Source: Pseudomonas brassicacearum
GTDB lineage: Bacteria > Pseudomonadota > Gammaproteobacteria > Pseudomonadales > Pseudomonadaceae
Direction: 5' to 3'
Length of the DNA stretch: 64,000 nt
Assembly (NCBI RefSeq): GCF_009601685.2
Contig: NZ_CP045701.2
Span: 1,922,001-1,986,000, forward strand
The notes beneath the pieces are model-generated. The model made no database searches. It worked only from the letters and a program-made list of their open reading frames with translations, and had not been told where the DNA came from. The position numbers and the translations under genes were made by a program. Position 1 is the first letter of the stretch. The number at the start of each line of letters is the position of its first letter. Positions 56,559-64,000 of this stretch are shown here, piece after piece.

Positions 56559-56591
56559 AAAATGCCCGTGTCACTGGACACGGGCATTTTT
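56559..56591 (+). terminator. Terminator behind the MOSC gene
   Basis: AAAATGCCCGTGTC (56559-56572) pairs with GACACGGGCATTTT (56577-56590), with loop ACTG and trailing T. It lies 16 bases after the stop codon. Confidence 0.9.
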
Positions 56592-56592
56592 A

Positions 56593-56722
56593 TTCGCGAG
56601 GAAGCTTGCTTCCGCAGGGCTGCATTGTGGGCGCTGCCGAAGGCTGCGATCTTTTGATCTTTGGCTTGATACTCAAGTGTCCGGGGAAAGATCGCAGCCT
56701 CGCTTCGCTCGACAGCTCCACA
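56593..56722. repeat. REP fragment joined to a type B composite repeat
   Basis: CGCGAGGAAGCTTGCTTCCGC at 56595-56615 is a single type A-like unit. It is followed by a type B pair: GCTGCCGAAGGCTGCGATC and, inverted, GATCGCAGCCTCGCTTCGC with GACAGCTCCACA. The terminal GTAGGAGCTG is degraded on both sides. Confidence 0.7.
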
Positions 56723-56746
56723 TTGCCACGGGTTGTGTGGGCAGAA

Positions 56747-57031
56747 TCAGCCGCGGTATTCACACAGGTAGGCGGTGTCGACGGCTACTTTGAGCTGGAA
56801 CTTGCTGTTGGCCGGGACATTGAACTGGCTGCCGGCCTCGAAGGTTTCCCAGTCGGTGCTGTCAGGCAGCTTCACGGTCAGGGCGCCGGAGACCACGTGC
56901 ATGATTTCCCGTTGGGCCGTGCCGAACTCATATTCGCCCGGTGCCATGACGCCGATGGTCGCAGGGCCTTCGGCAGTACCAAAAGCGATCGACTTGACGG
57001 TGCCGTCGAAGTACTCGTTGACTTTAAACAT
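56747..57031 (-). CDS. ppnP: Pyrimidine/purine nucleoside phosphorylase PpnP
   Basis: A 94-residue cupin-fold protein (DUF1255). It begins [17 protein letters not shown] and carries [20 protein letters not shown] and the C-terminal [11 protein letters not shown]. PpnP of E. coli phosphorolyses several nucleosides. The start at 57031 is fixed by this N-terminus; a longer frame to 57088 has no family similarity. Confidence 0.94.
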   Translation of the reverse strand: MFKVNEYFDGTVKSIAFGTAEGPATIGVMAPGEYEFGTAQREIMHVVSGALTVKLPDSTDWETFEAGSQFNVPANSKFQLKVAVDTAYLCEYRG

Positions 57032-57124
57032 GGGCGATTCCTCGAAAAAGGGGCTGAAAAAGGCCGGCCAGTATGCACAAGGCTTCAAGATTCGTCATCT
57101 GCCGCACTGGGCGGTAGCTGCCGC

Positions 57125-57667
57125 TCAACCCGGAAGCACCAGGGGCAGCAACCGCGCGGTATTGCGGGCATCTTCCAGTGCGCGGTGCTGTTGACCGCAG
57201 AATTGCAGGCCAGCCAGTTGCAGTGCGCCATTGAGCCCCAGCGGGCGTTCCAGCCGACGGGCCTTGGCGAAGCGTTGCTTGAGGTTCATGTGCGGCACCT
57301 GACCGAGAGCACTGTGCAGTTGCTGGTGCTGCCATTCCTGAAGCAGTTGCTTGCGGTCGTAATCACCCCAACTGACCCAGCTTTCCAGCTTCGACTGATA
57401 CGGCGCCAGCCAACGCTCGAAAGCCGGCCAGACCTCGGTCAAGGGCGCGGCACTGTCGATATTGGCCTGGGTGATGTGGGTCAGTTCGCGACAGAAGGGC
57501 GTGAGCAGCGGTCGCCTCAGGGGCCGCACGAAGCGCTGGAAATGATCCACTTCGCGGCCGTCACGATTCACCAGCGTGGCGCCGATTTCGATAATTTCCA
57601 TTTCAGTTACGGGCCAACCACCTTCATCGGTGGTGGCCTCCAGATCAATCACCAGCCAGTGAGGCAT
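57125..57667 (-). CDS. DEDDh-type 3'-5' exonuclease family protein
   Basis: A 180-residue exonuclease-fold protein. Exo I is WLVIDLEATTD (Asp-x-Glu), Exo II SWGDYDRKQLLQE with its Asp, and Exo III HRALEDARNTARL (His and Asp). It resembles the KapD/ERI-1-like group and probably trims RNA or DNA ends. The 5' end is 62 bases from atuF's end on the same strand, so it might be the last gene of that transcript, but a functional link is not expected. Confidence 0.88.
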   Translation of the reverse strand: MPHWLVIDLEATTDEGGWPVTEMEIIEIGATLVNRDGREVDHFQRFVRPLRRPLLTPFCRELTHITQANIDSAAPLTEVWPAFERWLAPYQSKLESWVSWGDYDRKQLLQEWQHQQLHSALGQVPHMNLKQRFAKARRLERPLGLNGALQLAGLQFCGQQHRALEDARNTARLLPLVLPG

Positions 57668-57729
57668 TGCAGGGTTCCCGGTATCGGCGTGCTGATGGGT
57701 TTGAGCGTAGTCAAACCCTCGGCATCCGA

Positions 57730-59700
57730 CTAGTGGGCCGTTTCAACGCGCAACAAAACCTGGCGTTTTTTCACTTGGTCACCCCGCGAGACCTGCAATT
57801 GCCTGACCACGCCGTCGACGCCTGCCTTGAGTGGGTGCTCCATTTTCATGGCCTCAAGCACCATCAGCAGTTGGCCTTGGCGCACCGTGCTGCCTTCTCG
57901 GACCAGCAGCTCGACAATGGCGCCGTCCATTGGCGCCTTCAGCGTGCCGTCGCTGGGACTGGCCTTGGCGGCGACGGCGGCCAGGGTCCGGTCTTGCAGG
58001 AGCAGGCTGCCGGGGCGGGTGAACAGCCAGAGATCGTTGCCATCGAGGCGCCACGCATGCCGCCGGCGAATGCCATCGATCACCCCTGTCGCGCCATGGG
58101 GGGCAGCGTCGAGCAGCTTCAGTTCGATCAAGCGCCCGGTGCTGCGGATTTTGAGTGTACCGTCGGTTTCGGCCACCAGGCTCAGCGCCCAGTCGCGCTC
58201 CCCGACGCCGATCCGGTAGTGCAGTGTCGCGCCGATGTTGTTGTGCCAACCGCCCAGGCCCGACGCATGCCGTGCCTGAGAGGCCTGATAAAACGCCGCC
58301 GTGGCGATGGCGAGTTGTTCGGCGGAGGGCTCAAGGGGCTGGAGCGTCGCATGATCGGCAAAGTGCTGCCCGATGAATCCGTTGCCGAAGTCACCGTCGA
58401 TGAACCGCGGATGTGCCAGCAACCCGGCGAGCAACCGCTGGTTGCTCTGGACACCAAGCAGGACGCAATCTTCCACCGCTCGCAACAATTTGCGCCGGGC
58501 CTCCTCGCGAGTGGCGCCGTGGACGATGAGCTTGCCCAGCATCGAATCGTAGAACGGGGTGATGGCTTGGCCCTCCAGCAGGCCATGGTCGATTCGCACG
58601 CCGTCCCATATAGGCGGCTCCCAACCGATCAACCGACCGGTCTGGGGCAGGAAACCCGCCGCCGGGTCTTCGGCGTACAGCCGCACTTGCATGGCATGGC
58701 CGCTGAGTATCACTTGCTCCTGGCGCAGGGGCAGCGGCCTGCCGGCGGCGACGTCCAATTGCCAAGCCACCAGGTCCAGGCCGGTGATCAACTCGGTGAC
58801 CGGGTGTTCGACCTGCAGGCGCGTGTTCATCTCCAGGAAGTAAAACCGACCATCTGCAGCGAGCAGGAACTCCACGGTCCCGGCGCCGACATAATTCACT
58901 GCGCGTCCGGCCTTGAGTGCTGCGTCGCCCATGGCCTGGCGCAGGTCGGCGGTCATGACCGGGCAGGGCGCTTCCTCGATGATTTTCTGATGGCGCCGCT
59001 GGATCGAGCAGTCCCGTTCGCCCAGGTGGATCAACTGGCCGTAGTGGTCGCCGAAGATCTGCACTTCCACATGTCGCGGATCGATCAGGGCCTGTTCGAG
59101 GATCAACTCGTCGCTGCCGAAGCCGTGCAAGGCTTCCGAGCGCGCGCTGCGCAACTGCTCCAGCAGGTCATCGGCGCGCTGGACCAGACGCATGCCTCGC
59201 CCCCCGCCACCGGCGCTGGCCTTGATCATCAACGGGTAGCCGATGCGCCCGGCTTCGCGCTGCAGCGTGTCGTCGTCCTGGGCGATGCCCTGGTAGCCGG
59301 CGATGCAGGAAACGCCGGCGTTGATCATGGCGATTTTTGCCCGACGCTTGCTGCCCATCAGGTCGATGGCCTCGGGGCTGGGGCCGATGAACACGATGCC
59401 GGCCGCTTCGCAGGCCTTGGCGAACCCAGCATTTTCCGAAAGAAAGCCGTAGCCGGGATGGAGCGCATCGGCCCCGCAGCGCCGGGCTGCATCGAGAATG
59501 GCCGAGGGGTTGAGGTAGGACTGCTGCACCGGGGCCGGGCCGATCAGCACGGCTTCATCGGCCATGCGCACGTGCAGCGCCTCGGCGTCGGCCTCGCTGA
59601 ACACCGCCACCGTGCGGTAGCCCAGGGCCTGGGCGGTGCGCTGGATCCGGCAGGCGATTTCACCGCGGTTGGCGATGAGGATTTTGCTGAAGGCGGGCAT
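57730..59700 (-). CDS. atuF: Geranyl-CoA carboxylase alpha subunit (AtuF-like biotin carboxylase/BCCP)
   Basis: A 656-residue biotin-dependent carboxylase subunit. An N-terminal biotin carboxylase (ILIANRGEIACRI; ASAGGGGRGMRLV ATP grasp; ERDCSIQRRHQKIIEEAP; FYFLEMNTRLQVEHPVTE) is followed by a BT domain and a C-terminal biotinyl domain with EAMKMEH. It could be LiuD (methylcrotonyl-CoA) by sequence class, but the neighbouring atuA, atuC and atuD favour the geranyl-CoA enzyme. The start at 59700 has AGGA nine bases upstream. The gene after atuD in the usual order, atuE, is missing. Confidence 0.82.
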   Translation of the reverse strand: MPAFSKILIANRGEIACRIQRTAQALGYRTVAVFSEADAEALHVRMADEAVLIGPAPVQQSYLNPSAILDAARRCGADALHPGYGFLSENAGFAKACEAAGIVFIGPSPEAIDLMGSKRRAKIAMINAGVSCIAGYQGIAQDDDTLQREAGRIGYPLMIKASAGGGGRGMRLVQRADDLLEQLRSARSEALHGFGSDELILEQALIDPRHVEVQIFGDHYGQLIHLGERDCSIQRRHQKIIEEAPCPVMTADLRQAMGDAALKAGRAVNYVGAGTVEFLLAADGRFYFLEMNTRLQVEHPVTELITGLDLVAWQLDVAAGRPLPLRQEQVILSGHAMQVRLYAEDPAAGFLPQTGRLIGWEPPIWDGVRIDHGLLEGQAITPFYDSMLGKLIVHGATREEARRKLLRAVEDCVLLGVQSNQRLLAGLLAHPRFIDGDFGNGFIGQHFADHATLQPLEPSAEQLAIATAAFYQASQARHASGLGGWHNNIGATLHYRIGVGERDWALSLVAETDGTLKIRSTGRLIELKLLDAAPHGATGVIDGIRRRHAWRLDGNDLWLFTRPGSLLLQDRTLAAVAAKASPSDGTLKAPMDGAIVELLVREGSTVRQGQLLMVLEAMKMEHPLKAGVDGVVRQLQVSRGDQVKKRQVLLRVETAH

Positions 59701-59740
59701 GGGGTTCATTCCTGGCGTTTTGCGCTGTCTGGTAGGGCCT

Positions 59741-59816
59741 CATCGCGAGCAAGCTTTGCTCCCACAATGGCCAGTGATTGCATTCACCTGTGGGAGCAAA
59801 GCTTGCTCGCGATGGC
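59741..59816. repeat. Inverted REP pair at the atuD-atuF junction
   Basis: GCGAGCAAGCTTTGCTCCCAC (59744-59764) and GTGGGAGCAAAGCTTGCTCGC (59790-59810) are exact inverted copies. They occupy most of the 135-base gap between atuD and atuF, where atuE lies in the P. aeruginosa cluster as I recall it. Confidence 0.9.
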
Positions 59817-59835
59817 GGTCTGGCAGGCGATGTAC

Positions 59836-60993
59836 TCAGTTTTTCTTCCCTGGCAAAATTCCCATGAGCTTGCAGATGATGCCCAGCATGATCTCGTCCG
59901 CACCGGCGCCAATGGACACCAGCCGCACGTCGCGATAAGCCCGGGCGACCGGGTTGTCCCACATGAAGCCCATGCCGCCCCAGTATTGCAGGCAACTGTC
60001 GGTGGTTTCCCGGGCCAGGCGCCCGGCCTTGAGCTTGGCCATCGACGCCAACCGTGTGACGTCCTGGCCGTTGATGTACTGCTCGGTGGCCTGGTAAACC
60101 AGCGCCCGCAGGCATTCGACCTCGCTGGCCAGTTCCGCCAGGCGAAAGTGGATCACTTGGTTGTCGATCAGGGCCGCGCCGAAGGTCTTGCGTTCCTTGC
60201 AGTACTCGATGGTGCGGTCGATGCAATGCTCCAGGCCCTTGATCATGTTGGCCGCGCCGAACAGGCGTTCTTCCTGGAACTGCAGCATCTGCATCATGAA
60301 CCCGGCGCCTTCCTGGCCGATGCGATTGCGTTGTGGCACCCGCACGTCGTCGAAAAATACCTGGGCGGTTTCCGAGCTGCGCATGCCGAGTTTGTCCAGG
60401 TGCTGGCCGAGGCTGATGCCGGGGCTGCGCATCGGAACCATGATCAGCGATTTGTTGACGTGGGGCTTGTCATCCGAAGTGTTAGCCAGCAGGCACATGA
60501 AGTCGGCGCTCGGTGCATTGGTGATCCACATCTTGCTGCCGTTGATGACGTAGTCGTCGCCGTCCTTGCGCGCCGTGGTCTTGAGCCCCGCAACGTCGGA
60601 GCCGGCGCCAACCTCCGAGACGCCGATGCAGCCGACCTGTTCGCCGCGGATGGCTGGACGCAGGAACGCTTCACGCAACTCATCGGAGCCGAAACGGGCC
60701 AGGGCCGGGGTGCACATGTCAGTCTGCACGCCAATGGACATCGGTACACCGCCGCAATGGATGGTGCCGAATTCCTCGGCCGCGACGATCGAATAGCTGT
60801 AGTCCAGGCCCATGCCGCCGAAGGCAGCTGGTTTGGAAATGCCCAGCAGGCCGAGCTCGCCGGCCTTGCCGAAAACCTCATGGATGGGGAAACGCCCGGC
60901 CTTTTCCCATTCGTCGACGTAAGGGTTGATGTCATGCTCGACAAACTGGCGAACGGTGCGCCGCAGTGCTTCGTGTTCCTGGGTGAAGATCAT
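59836..60993 (-). CDS. atuD: Citronellyl-CoA dehydrogenase (AtuD-like acyl-CoA dehydrogenase)
   Basis: A 385-residue FAD-dependent acyl-CoA dehydrogenase. It begins MIFTQEHEALRRTVRQFVEH and contains CIGVSEVGAGSDVAGLKT, WITNAPSADFMCLLAN, the segment ERLFGAANMIKGLEHCIDRT and QYWGGMGFMWDNPVARAYRD in the usual order. The catalytic Glu region follows the family pattern. Substrate assignment rests on the atuC/atuF/atuA neighbours. The ATG at 60993 is weakly supported by GGAG ten bases upstream. It is 33 bases from the end of atuC. Confidence 0.84.
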   Translation of the reverse strand: MIFTQEHEALRRTVRQFVEHDINPYVDEWEKAGRFPIHEVFGKAGELGLLGISKPAAFGGMGLDYSYSIVAAEEFGTIHCGGVPMSIGVQTDMCTPALARFGSDELREAFLRPAIRGEQVGCIGVSEVGAGSDVAGLKTTARKDGDDYVINGSKMWITNAPSADFMCLLANTSDDKPHVNKSLIMVPMRSPGISLGQHLDKLGMRSSETAQVFFDDVRVPQRNRIGQEGAGFMMQMLQFQEERLFGAANMIKGLEHCIDRTIEYCKERKTFGAALIDNQVIHFRLAELASEVECLRALVYQATEQYINGQDVTRLASMAKLKAGRLARETTDSCLQYWGGMGFMWDNPVARAYRDVRLVSIGAGADEIMLGIICKLMGILPGKKN

Positions 60994-61026
60994 TGTTGTT
61001 GTTCTCCTGTGAGCCGTGGAGCGTCC

Positions 61027-62643
61027 TCAGAAACGGGCCACGCCGAAGCTGTTGGCTTGCAGTGGCCGCTGCTCGGCCTCGTGACAGATGTCCAGCAGGT
61101 AACCCAGCAGTGTGCGGGTGTCGCGCGGATCGATGAGCCCGTCGTCCCACAGGCTGGCGCTGCCGTAGAGGGCGGTGGACTGGCTGTCGAGTTGCTGCGC
61201 GGTAGTTTGCTCGAGCAGGTCCAGCATCTTCGGGTCGGGGCTCAGGCCGTTCTTGATCTGCGTGGCCTCGGTGACCATGCGCAGGACCTTGCCGGCCTGG
61301 GCACCGCCCATCACCGCCGTATGGCTGTTGGGCCAGGCGAAGATGAAGCGTGGGTCCAGCCCGCGGCCGCACATGGCGTAATTGCCGGCGCCGTAGGAGC
61401 CGCCCACCACGACGGTCAGCTTGGGCACTCGGGCATTGGCCACGGCCTGGATCATTTTGGCGCCGTGCTTGATCACCCCTTGTCGCTCGGACTCGGTGCC
61501 GACCATGAACCCGGTGGTGTTGTGCAAAAACAGCAACGGCGTGCGGCTCTGGTCGCACAGCTGGATGAACTGCGCGGCCTTGCTGGCGCCTTGGGGCGTG
61601 ATCGGTCCGTTGTTGCCGATCAGGCCGCAGGCGTGGCCGCGAATGTGCAGGTGGCCGCAAATCGTCTGGGCGTCGAACTCGCTTTTGAAGGCCAGGAACT
61701 TCGAACCATCGGCGATGCGCGCGATGATTTCCTGCACGTCATAGGGTTTCTTCGGGTCGTCGGGGATCAGTCCCAATAATTCGTCGGCGGGGTAGAGCGG
61801 CTCTGTCCAGCTCCGTTCGGGTTGGAGCGCCAGTTGCGCATTCCAGGGCAGCAGGCTGAGGATCTCCCGAGCCAGGCGCACGCCGTGGGCGTCGTTCTCG
61901 GCCAGGTATTCGGCGGTGCCGGCCACTTGTGCATGCATCTGCGCACCGCCCAGTTCCTCTTCGCTGGCCACTTCCCCCGTCGCGGCCTTGAGCAACGGTG
62001 GCCCGGCCAAAAACAGCCGCGCCTTGTCGCGCACCACCACCACGTAATCCGACAACCCTGGCTGATAAGCCCCGCCTGCGGTGGCCGAGCCATGCACCAC
62101 GGTGATCTGCGGCAGGCCCATGGCCGACATACGTGCCTGGTTGGCGAAGCAGCGCGCGCCTTCGACGAAAATCTGCGCGGCGTAATTGAGATTGGCGCCG
62201 CCACTTTCGGCGAGGGTGATGACCGGCAGTTTGTTTTCCATGGCGATCTGTTGCAGGCGCAGGGTCTTGTACAAGCCGCTGGGGGAAATCGTGCCGCCCT
62301 TGATTGCGCTGTTGTTGACCACCGCCAGCACCCGCACCCCTGACACGTAGCCGATCCCGGCGATCAGGCCGCCGCCGGCCTGGCTGCCGTCCTTGTCGTC
62401 ATGAAGTTTGTAGCCGGCCAGGCTCGCCAGTTCGAGAAACGGCGCGCCAGGGTCCAGCAGCAGGTTCAGGCGCTGGCGTGGCAACAATTGGCCGCGCTGG
62501 TCGAATTTGCCCTGGGCCTGGGCGGCTTTCTCCAGCACGGCCTGTTCGAGCTGGCGCAGCTGTTCGACCCCGGCCAGCATCGCCGCATGGTTGCGCATGA
62601 AGTCAGTGTTGTGCGGATCAAGGTGCGATTCGATGACTGGCAT
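61027..62643 (-). CDS. atuC: Geranyl-CoA carboxylase beta subunit (AtuC-like carboxyltransferase)
   Basis: A 538-residue acyl-CoA carboxyltransferase. N- and C-terminal carboxyltransferase domains are evident: GGLIAGIGYVSGVRVLAVVN, VITLAESGGANLNYAAQIF, VHGSATAGGAYQPGLSDYVV, FLHNTTGFMVGTESERQGVI and GGSYGAGNYAMCGRGLDPRF. It transfers CO2 from biotin on AtuF to the substrate acyl-CoA. The ATG at 62643 (MPVIESHL) has GGAG five bases upstream; a GTG at 62649 would add two residues. Confidence 0.85.
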   Translation of the reverse strand: MPVIESHLDPHNTDFMRNHAAMLAGVEQLRQLEQAVLEKAAQAQGKFDQRGQLLPRQRLNLLLDPGAPFLELASLAGYKLHDDKDGSQAGGGLIAGIGYVSGVRVLAVVNNSAIKGGTISPSGLYKTLRLQQIAMENKLPVITLAESGGANLNYAAQIFVEGARCFANQARMSAMGLPQITVVHGSATAGGAYQPGLSDYVVVVRDKARLFLAGPPLLKAATGEVASEEELGGAQMHAQVAGTAEYLAENDAHGVRLAREILSLLPWNAQLALQPERSWTEPLYPADELLGLIPDDPKKPYDVQEIIARIADGSKFLAFKSEFDAQTICGHLHIRGHACGLIGNNGPITPQGASKAAQFIQLCDQSRTPLLFLHNTTGFMVGTESERQGVIKHGAKMIQAVANARVPKLTVVVGGSYGAGNYAMCGRGLDPRFIFAWPNSHTAVMGGAQAGKVLRMVTEATQIKNGLSPDPKMLDLLEQTTAQQLDSQSTALYGSASLWDDGLIDPRDTRTLLGYLLDICHEAEQRPLQANSFGVARF

Positions 62644-62690
62644 ACACACTCCTTTTGCTCGAACGGATTAGCCCAAAACCTGCACTCCTC

Positions 62691-62787
62691 TGTAGGAGCT
62701 GCCGAAGGCTGCGATCTTTTGATCTTTCGCTTGCCACTCAATTGTCTGGGACAAGATCGCAGCCTCGTTGCACTCGTCAGCTCCTAC
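62691..62787. repeat. Type B composite repeat at the atuA-atuC junction
   Basis: TGTAGGAGCTGCCGAAGGC on the left and CAAGATCGCAGCCTCG with CGTCAGCTCCTAC on the right form the inverted pair. The element fills the 148-base gap between atuA and atuC, the usual place of atuB. Confidence 0.85.
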
Positions 62788-62791
62788 GGGG

Positions 62792-64000
62792 TCAGCATGC
62801 ATCAGGGTGGTGTGGGGAGGCGTTGACCCGGTCGGCAATGTCTTGCGGCACCGGAATCTGAATCTCCAGCAGTTGCTGGGCGAACGCCTTGCCCTGGGGA
62901 TCGATGCGCAGGCTGGCGACACCGCCGCCGCCGAGGGCGTTTTCCAGCAGGAAATTCAAACTGTGGGTGCCCGGCAGGTACCAGCGTTCGACCCGGCCCA
63001 GCCGCGGGTCGAGCACGTGGCTCATCCAGTCGACCATCACCTCCTGTGTCAGCGCTTCGGCGATCCAGGGCAGGTATTCGGGTTCCCGGGCGATCACGCC
63101 AATGTTGCTGTGGTTGCCCTTGTCACCGGAGCGCGCCACCGCCAGTTTGACCAACGGCACGCTGGCATCGGCCCGGCCCTGGGGTTTGGGCAGGCCCGGG
63201 GCGACGGGCAGATCGACGGTGTGCAGCGGTTCGAAAGCGGGCAGGGGGCAAGTGTGACGCTGGCCGTCGAGTTCAATGTCGAGCCGGCAAGTGGTTTTGT
63301 CGATCAGGAACGAGAACAGGCGAATCAACGGCGACACCGTCGGCCGGCCGCCGACCAGGCCGGTCAGCCCCGGTGCCATGCCGGTGGCAGCTTGGGCGAT
63401 TTCCCGGGAAAACAGCACCAGCGGCGGTTTATCCGGGTGCCGCACCGCCAGCTTGATTACCACCTCACGGCTGTCCCGACGCTGGCCGTGCTGGCCGTAA
63501 GTGGCTTCGCTGCCCAGCAGTTCGATGTTCACTTCGCTGTAGGGCGCCCAGCCACGTTGGTTGAAAATCTGTGAGGTCTTGGCGACGATTGCCTGGCTGA
63601 CCCGTTCAGCCTTGGCCACCGCATCGATGCCAGCGATCAGGCAGGTGGCGGTGCAGCGAAATCCGTCCAGCCAGGTGGCGCTGACCTTGTATCGATCGGT
63701 GGGCGGCAAGCCCTTGGCCCCGTGGACATGCACGGCGTGCTTGCCTTGCTGGATCAACCTGACCTGGCTGAAGTCACAGATCACGTCCGGCAACAGATAG
63801 CCCTGCGGGTTGCCGATTTCGTAGAGCAACTGCTCGCCGACGGTCAAGGGCGTGACCAACCCGCCGCTGCCTTGGGCTTTGGTAACCGTGAACTGGCCGT
63901 CGGCGCTGACCTCGACGATGGGAAAGCCGATGTGCTCGTAATCCGGGACTTGCTGCCAGTCGGTGAAGTTGCCGCCCGTGCACTGGGCGCCGCACTCGAT
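62792..64000 (-). CDS. atuA: Acyclic terpene utilisation protein AtuA (DUF1446), 5' part outside window
   Basis: The last 402 residues of a DUF1446 protein run to the right edge; the start lies beyond it. Characteristic segments are GNPQGYLLPDVICDFSQVRL, KVSATWLDGFRCTATCLIAG, LGLVGGRPTVSP-like GLTGLVGGRPTVSPLIRLF, VKLAVARSGDKGNHSNIGVI and the C-terminal WYLPGTHSLNFLLENALGGG. AtuA is required for growth on citronellol in P. aeruginosa, but its reaction is unknown. It is the upstream gene of the atuA-C-D-F series here. Confidence 0.85.
   Translation of the reverse strand: MECGAQCTGGNFTDWQQVPDYEHIGFPIVEVSADGQFTVTKAQGSGGLVTPLTVGEQLLYEIGNPQGYLLPDVICDFSQVRLIQQGKHAVHVHGAKGLPPTDRYKVSATWLDGFRCTATCLIAGIDAVAKAERVSQAIVAKTSQIFNQRGWAPYSEVNIELLGSEATYGQHGQRRDSREVVIKLAVRHPDKPPLVLFSREIAQAATGMAPGLTGLVGGRPTVSPLIRLFSFLIDKTTCRLDIELDGQRHTCPLPAFEPLHTVDLPVAPGLPKPQGRADASVPLVKLAVARSGDKGNHSNIGVIAREPEYLPWIAEALTQEVMVDWMSHVLDPRLGRVERWYLPGTHSLNFLLENALGGGGVASLRIDPQGKAFAQQLLEIQIPVPQDIADRVNASPHHPDAC

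Noticed and set aside
57667..61779. A very long open frame (about 1370 codons) on the plus strand across the atu genes
   Set aside because: It runs antisense to atuF, atuD and part of atuC. Its composition is the mirror of high-GC codon use, and no domain is visible. It is an artefact of third-position GC bias.
57730..62643. Leucine catabolism (liu) operon
   Set aside because: The carboxylase and dehydrogenase would fit LiuD, LiuB and LiuA by class. The adjoining DUF1446 AtuA and the lack of LiuC/LiuE genes favour the atu cluster.

Overview
The window reads as a chromosomal segment of a fluorescent Pseudomonas, probably the P. fluorescens group. The basis is OprI, the ohr/ohrR pair, EarP with an EF-P carrying Arg32, an OspR/SagS neighbourhood, an atu terpene cluster and many Pseudomonas REP sequences of the GTGGGAGCGAGCTTGCTCGCGA type. 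GC content is high and even, and most genes abut or overlap slightly. From memory, the order of 1-31 kb follows the P. aeruginosa PAO1 block around PA2857-PA2824, and 35-43 kb follows the block around PA3045-PA3040. I found no tRNA, rRNA, prophage, IS transposase or CRISPR array.

Layout. 0-12 kb: an ABC ATPase and the divergent esterase tesA; an L,D-transpeptidase beside its likely substrate lipoprotein OprI; a GNAT protein; a class I DAHP synthase; a PanE-like reductase with a 5'-nucleotidase; a universal stress protein; CysB; a Gre-like factor; EarP with its target EF-P. 12-20 kb: a secreted alpha/beta hydrolase, ohr/ohrR peroxide defence, a TauE exporter and a LysR regulator, a YcaQ-like protein, a class II DAHP synthase and a spermidine-synthase-like protein. 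20-32 kb: the DEAD-box helicase deaD with a structured leader, a DODA-type dioxygenase, tpm, htpX, alaA, then an oxidative-stress and signalling group (msrB, gpx, ospR, sagS, a DUF815 ATPase, a free-Met-(R)-sulfoxide reductase).

32-43 kb: a large membrane HD-GYP protein follows a BvgS-type hybrid kinase and its LuxR-type response regulator on the same strand (Roc2-like). Then come a dGTPase, a yqjDEK-like membrane operon and an amtB ammonium channel with a switch-like leader. 44-57 kb: a Kef-type antiporter, a small glutaredoxin-like protein, a small gene under a perfect LexA-type box, an RluA-family synthase, mobA/moaB/moeA for molybdenum cofactor, a YegS lipid kinase, a NarL-type two-component pair, cheV, a MOSC protein, ppnP and an exonuclease. 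57.7-64 kb: an acyclic-terpene catabolic cluster, atuA (cut by the window edge)-atuC-atuD-atuF, lacking atuB and atuE at their usual places; repeat elements occupy both junctions.

The most interesting signals are regulatory or architectural. They are the start-codon hairpin of deaD, mutually exclusive pairings before amtB, the SOS box on an uncharacterised gene, an HD-GYP protein joined to a Roc-like phosphorelay, the repeat-scarred atu cluster, and a two-hairpin module repeated at two convergent gene ends. I did not find a clear wholly new multi-gene system.
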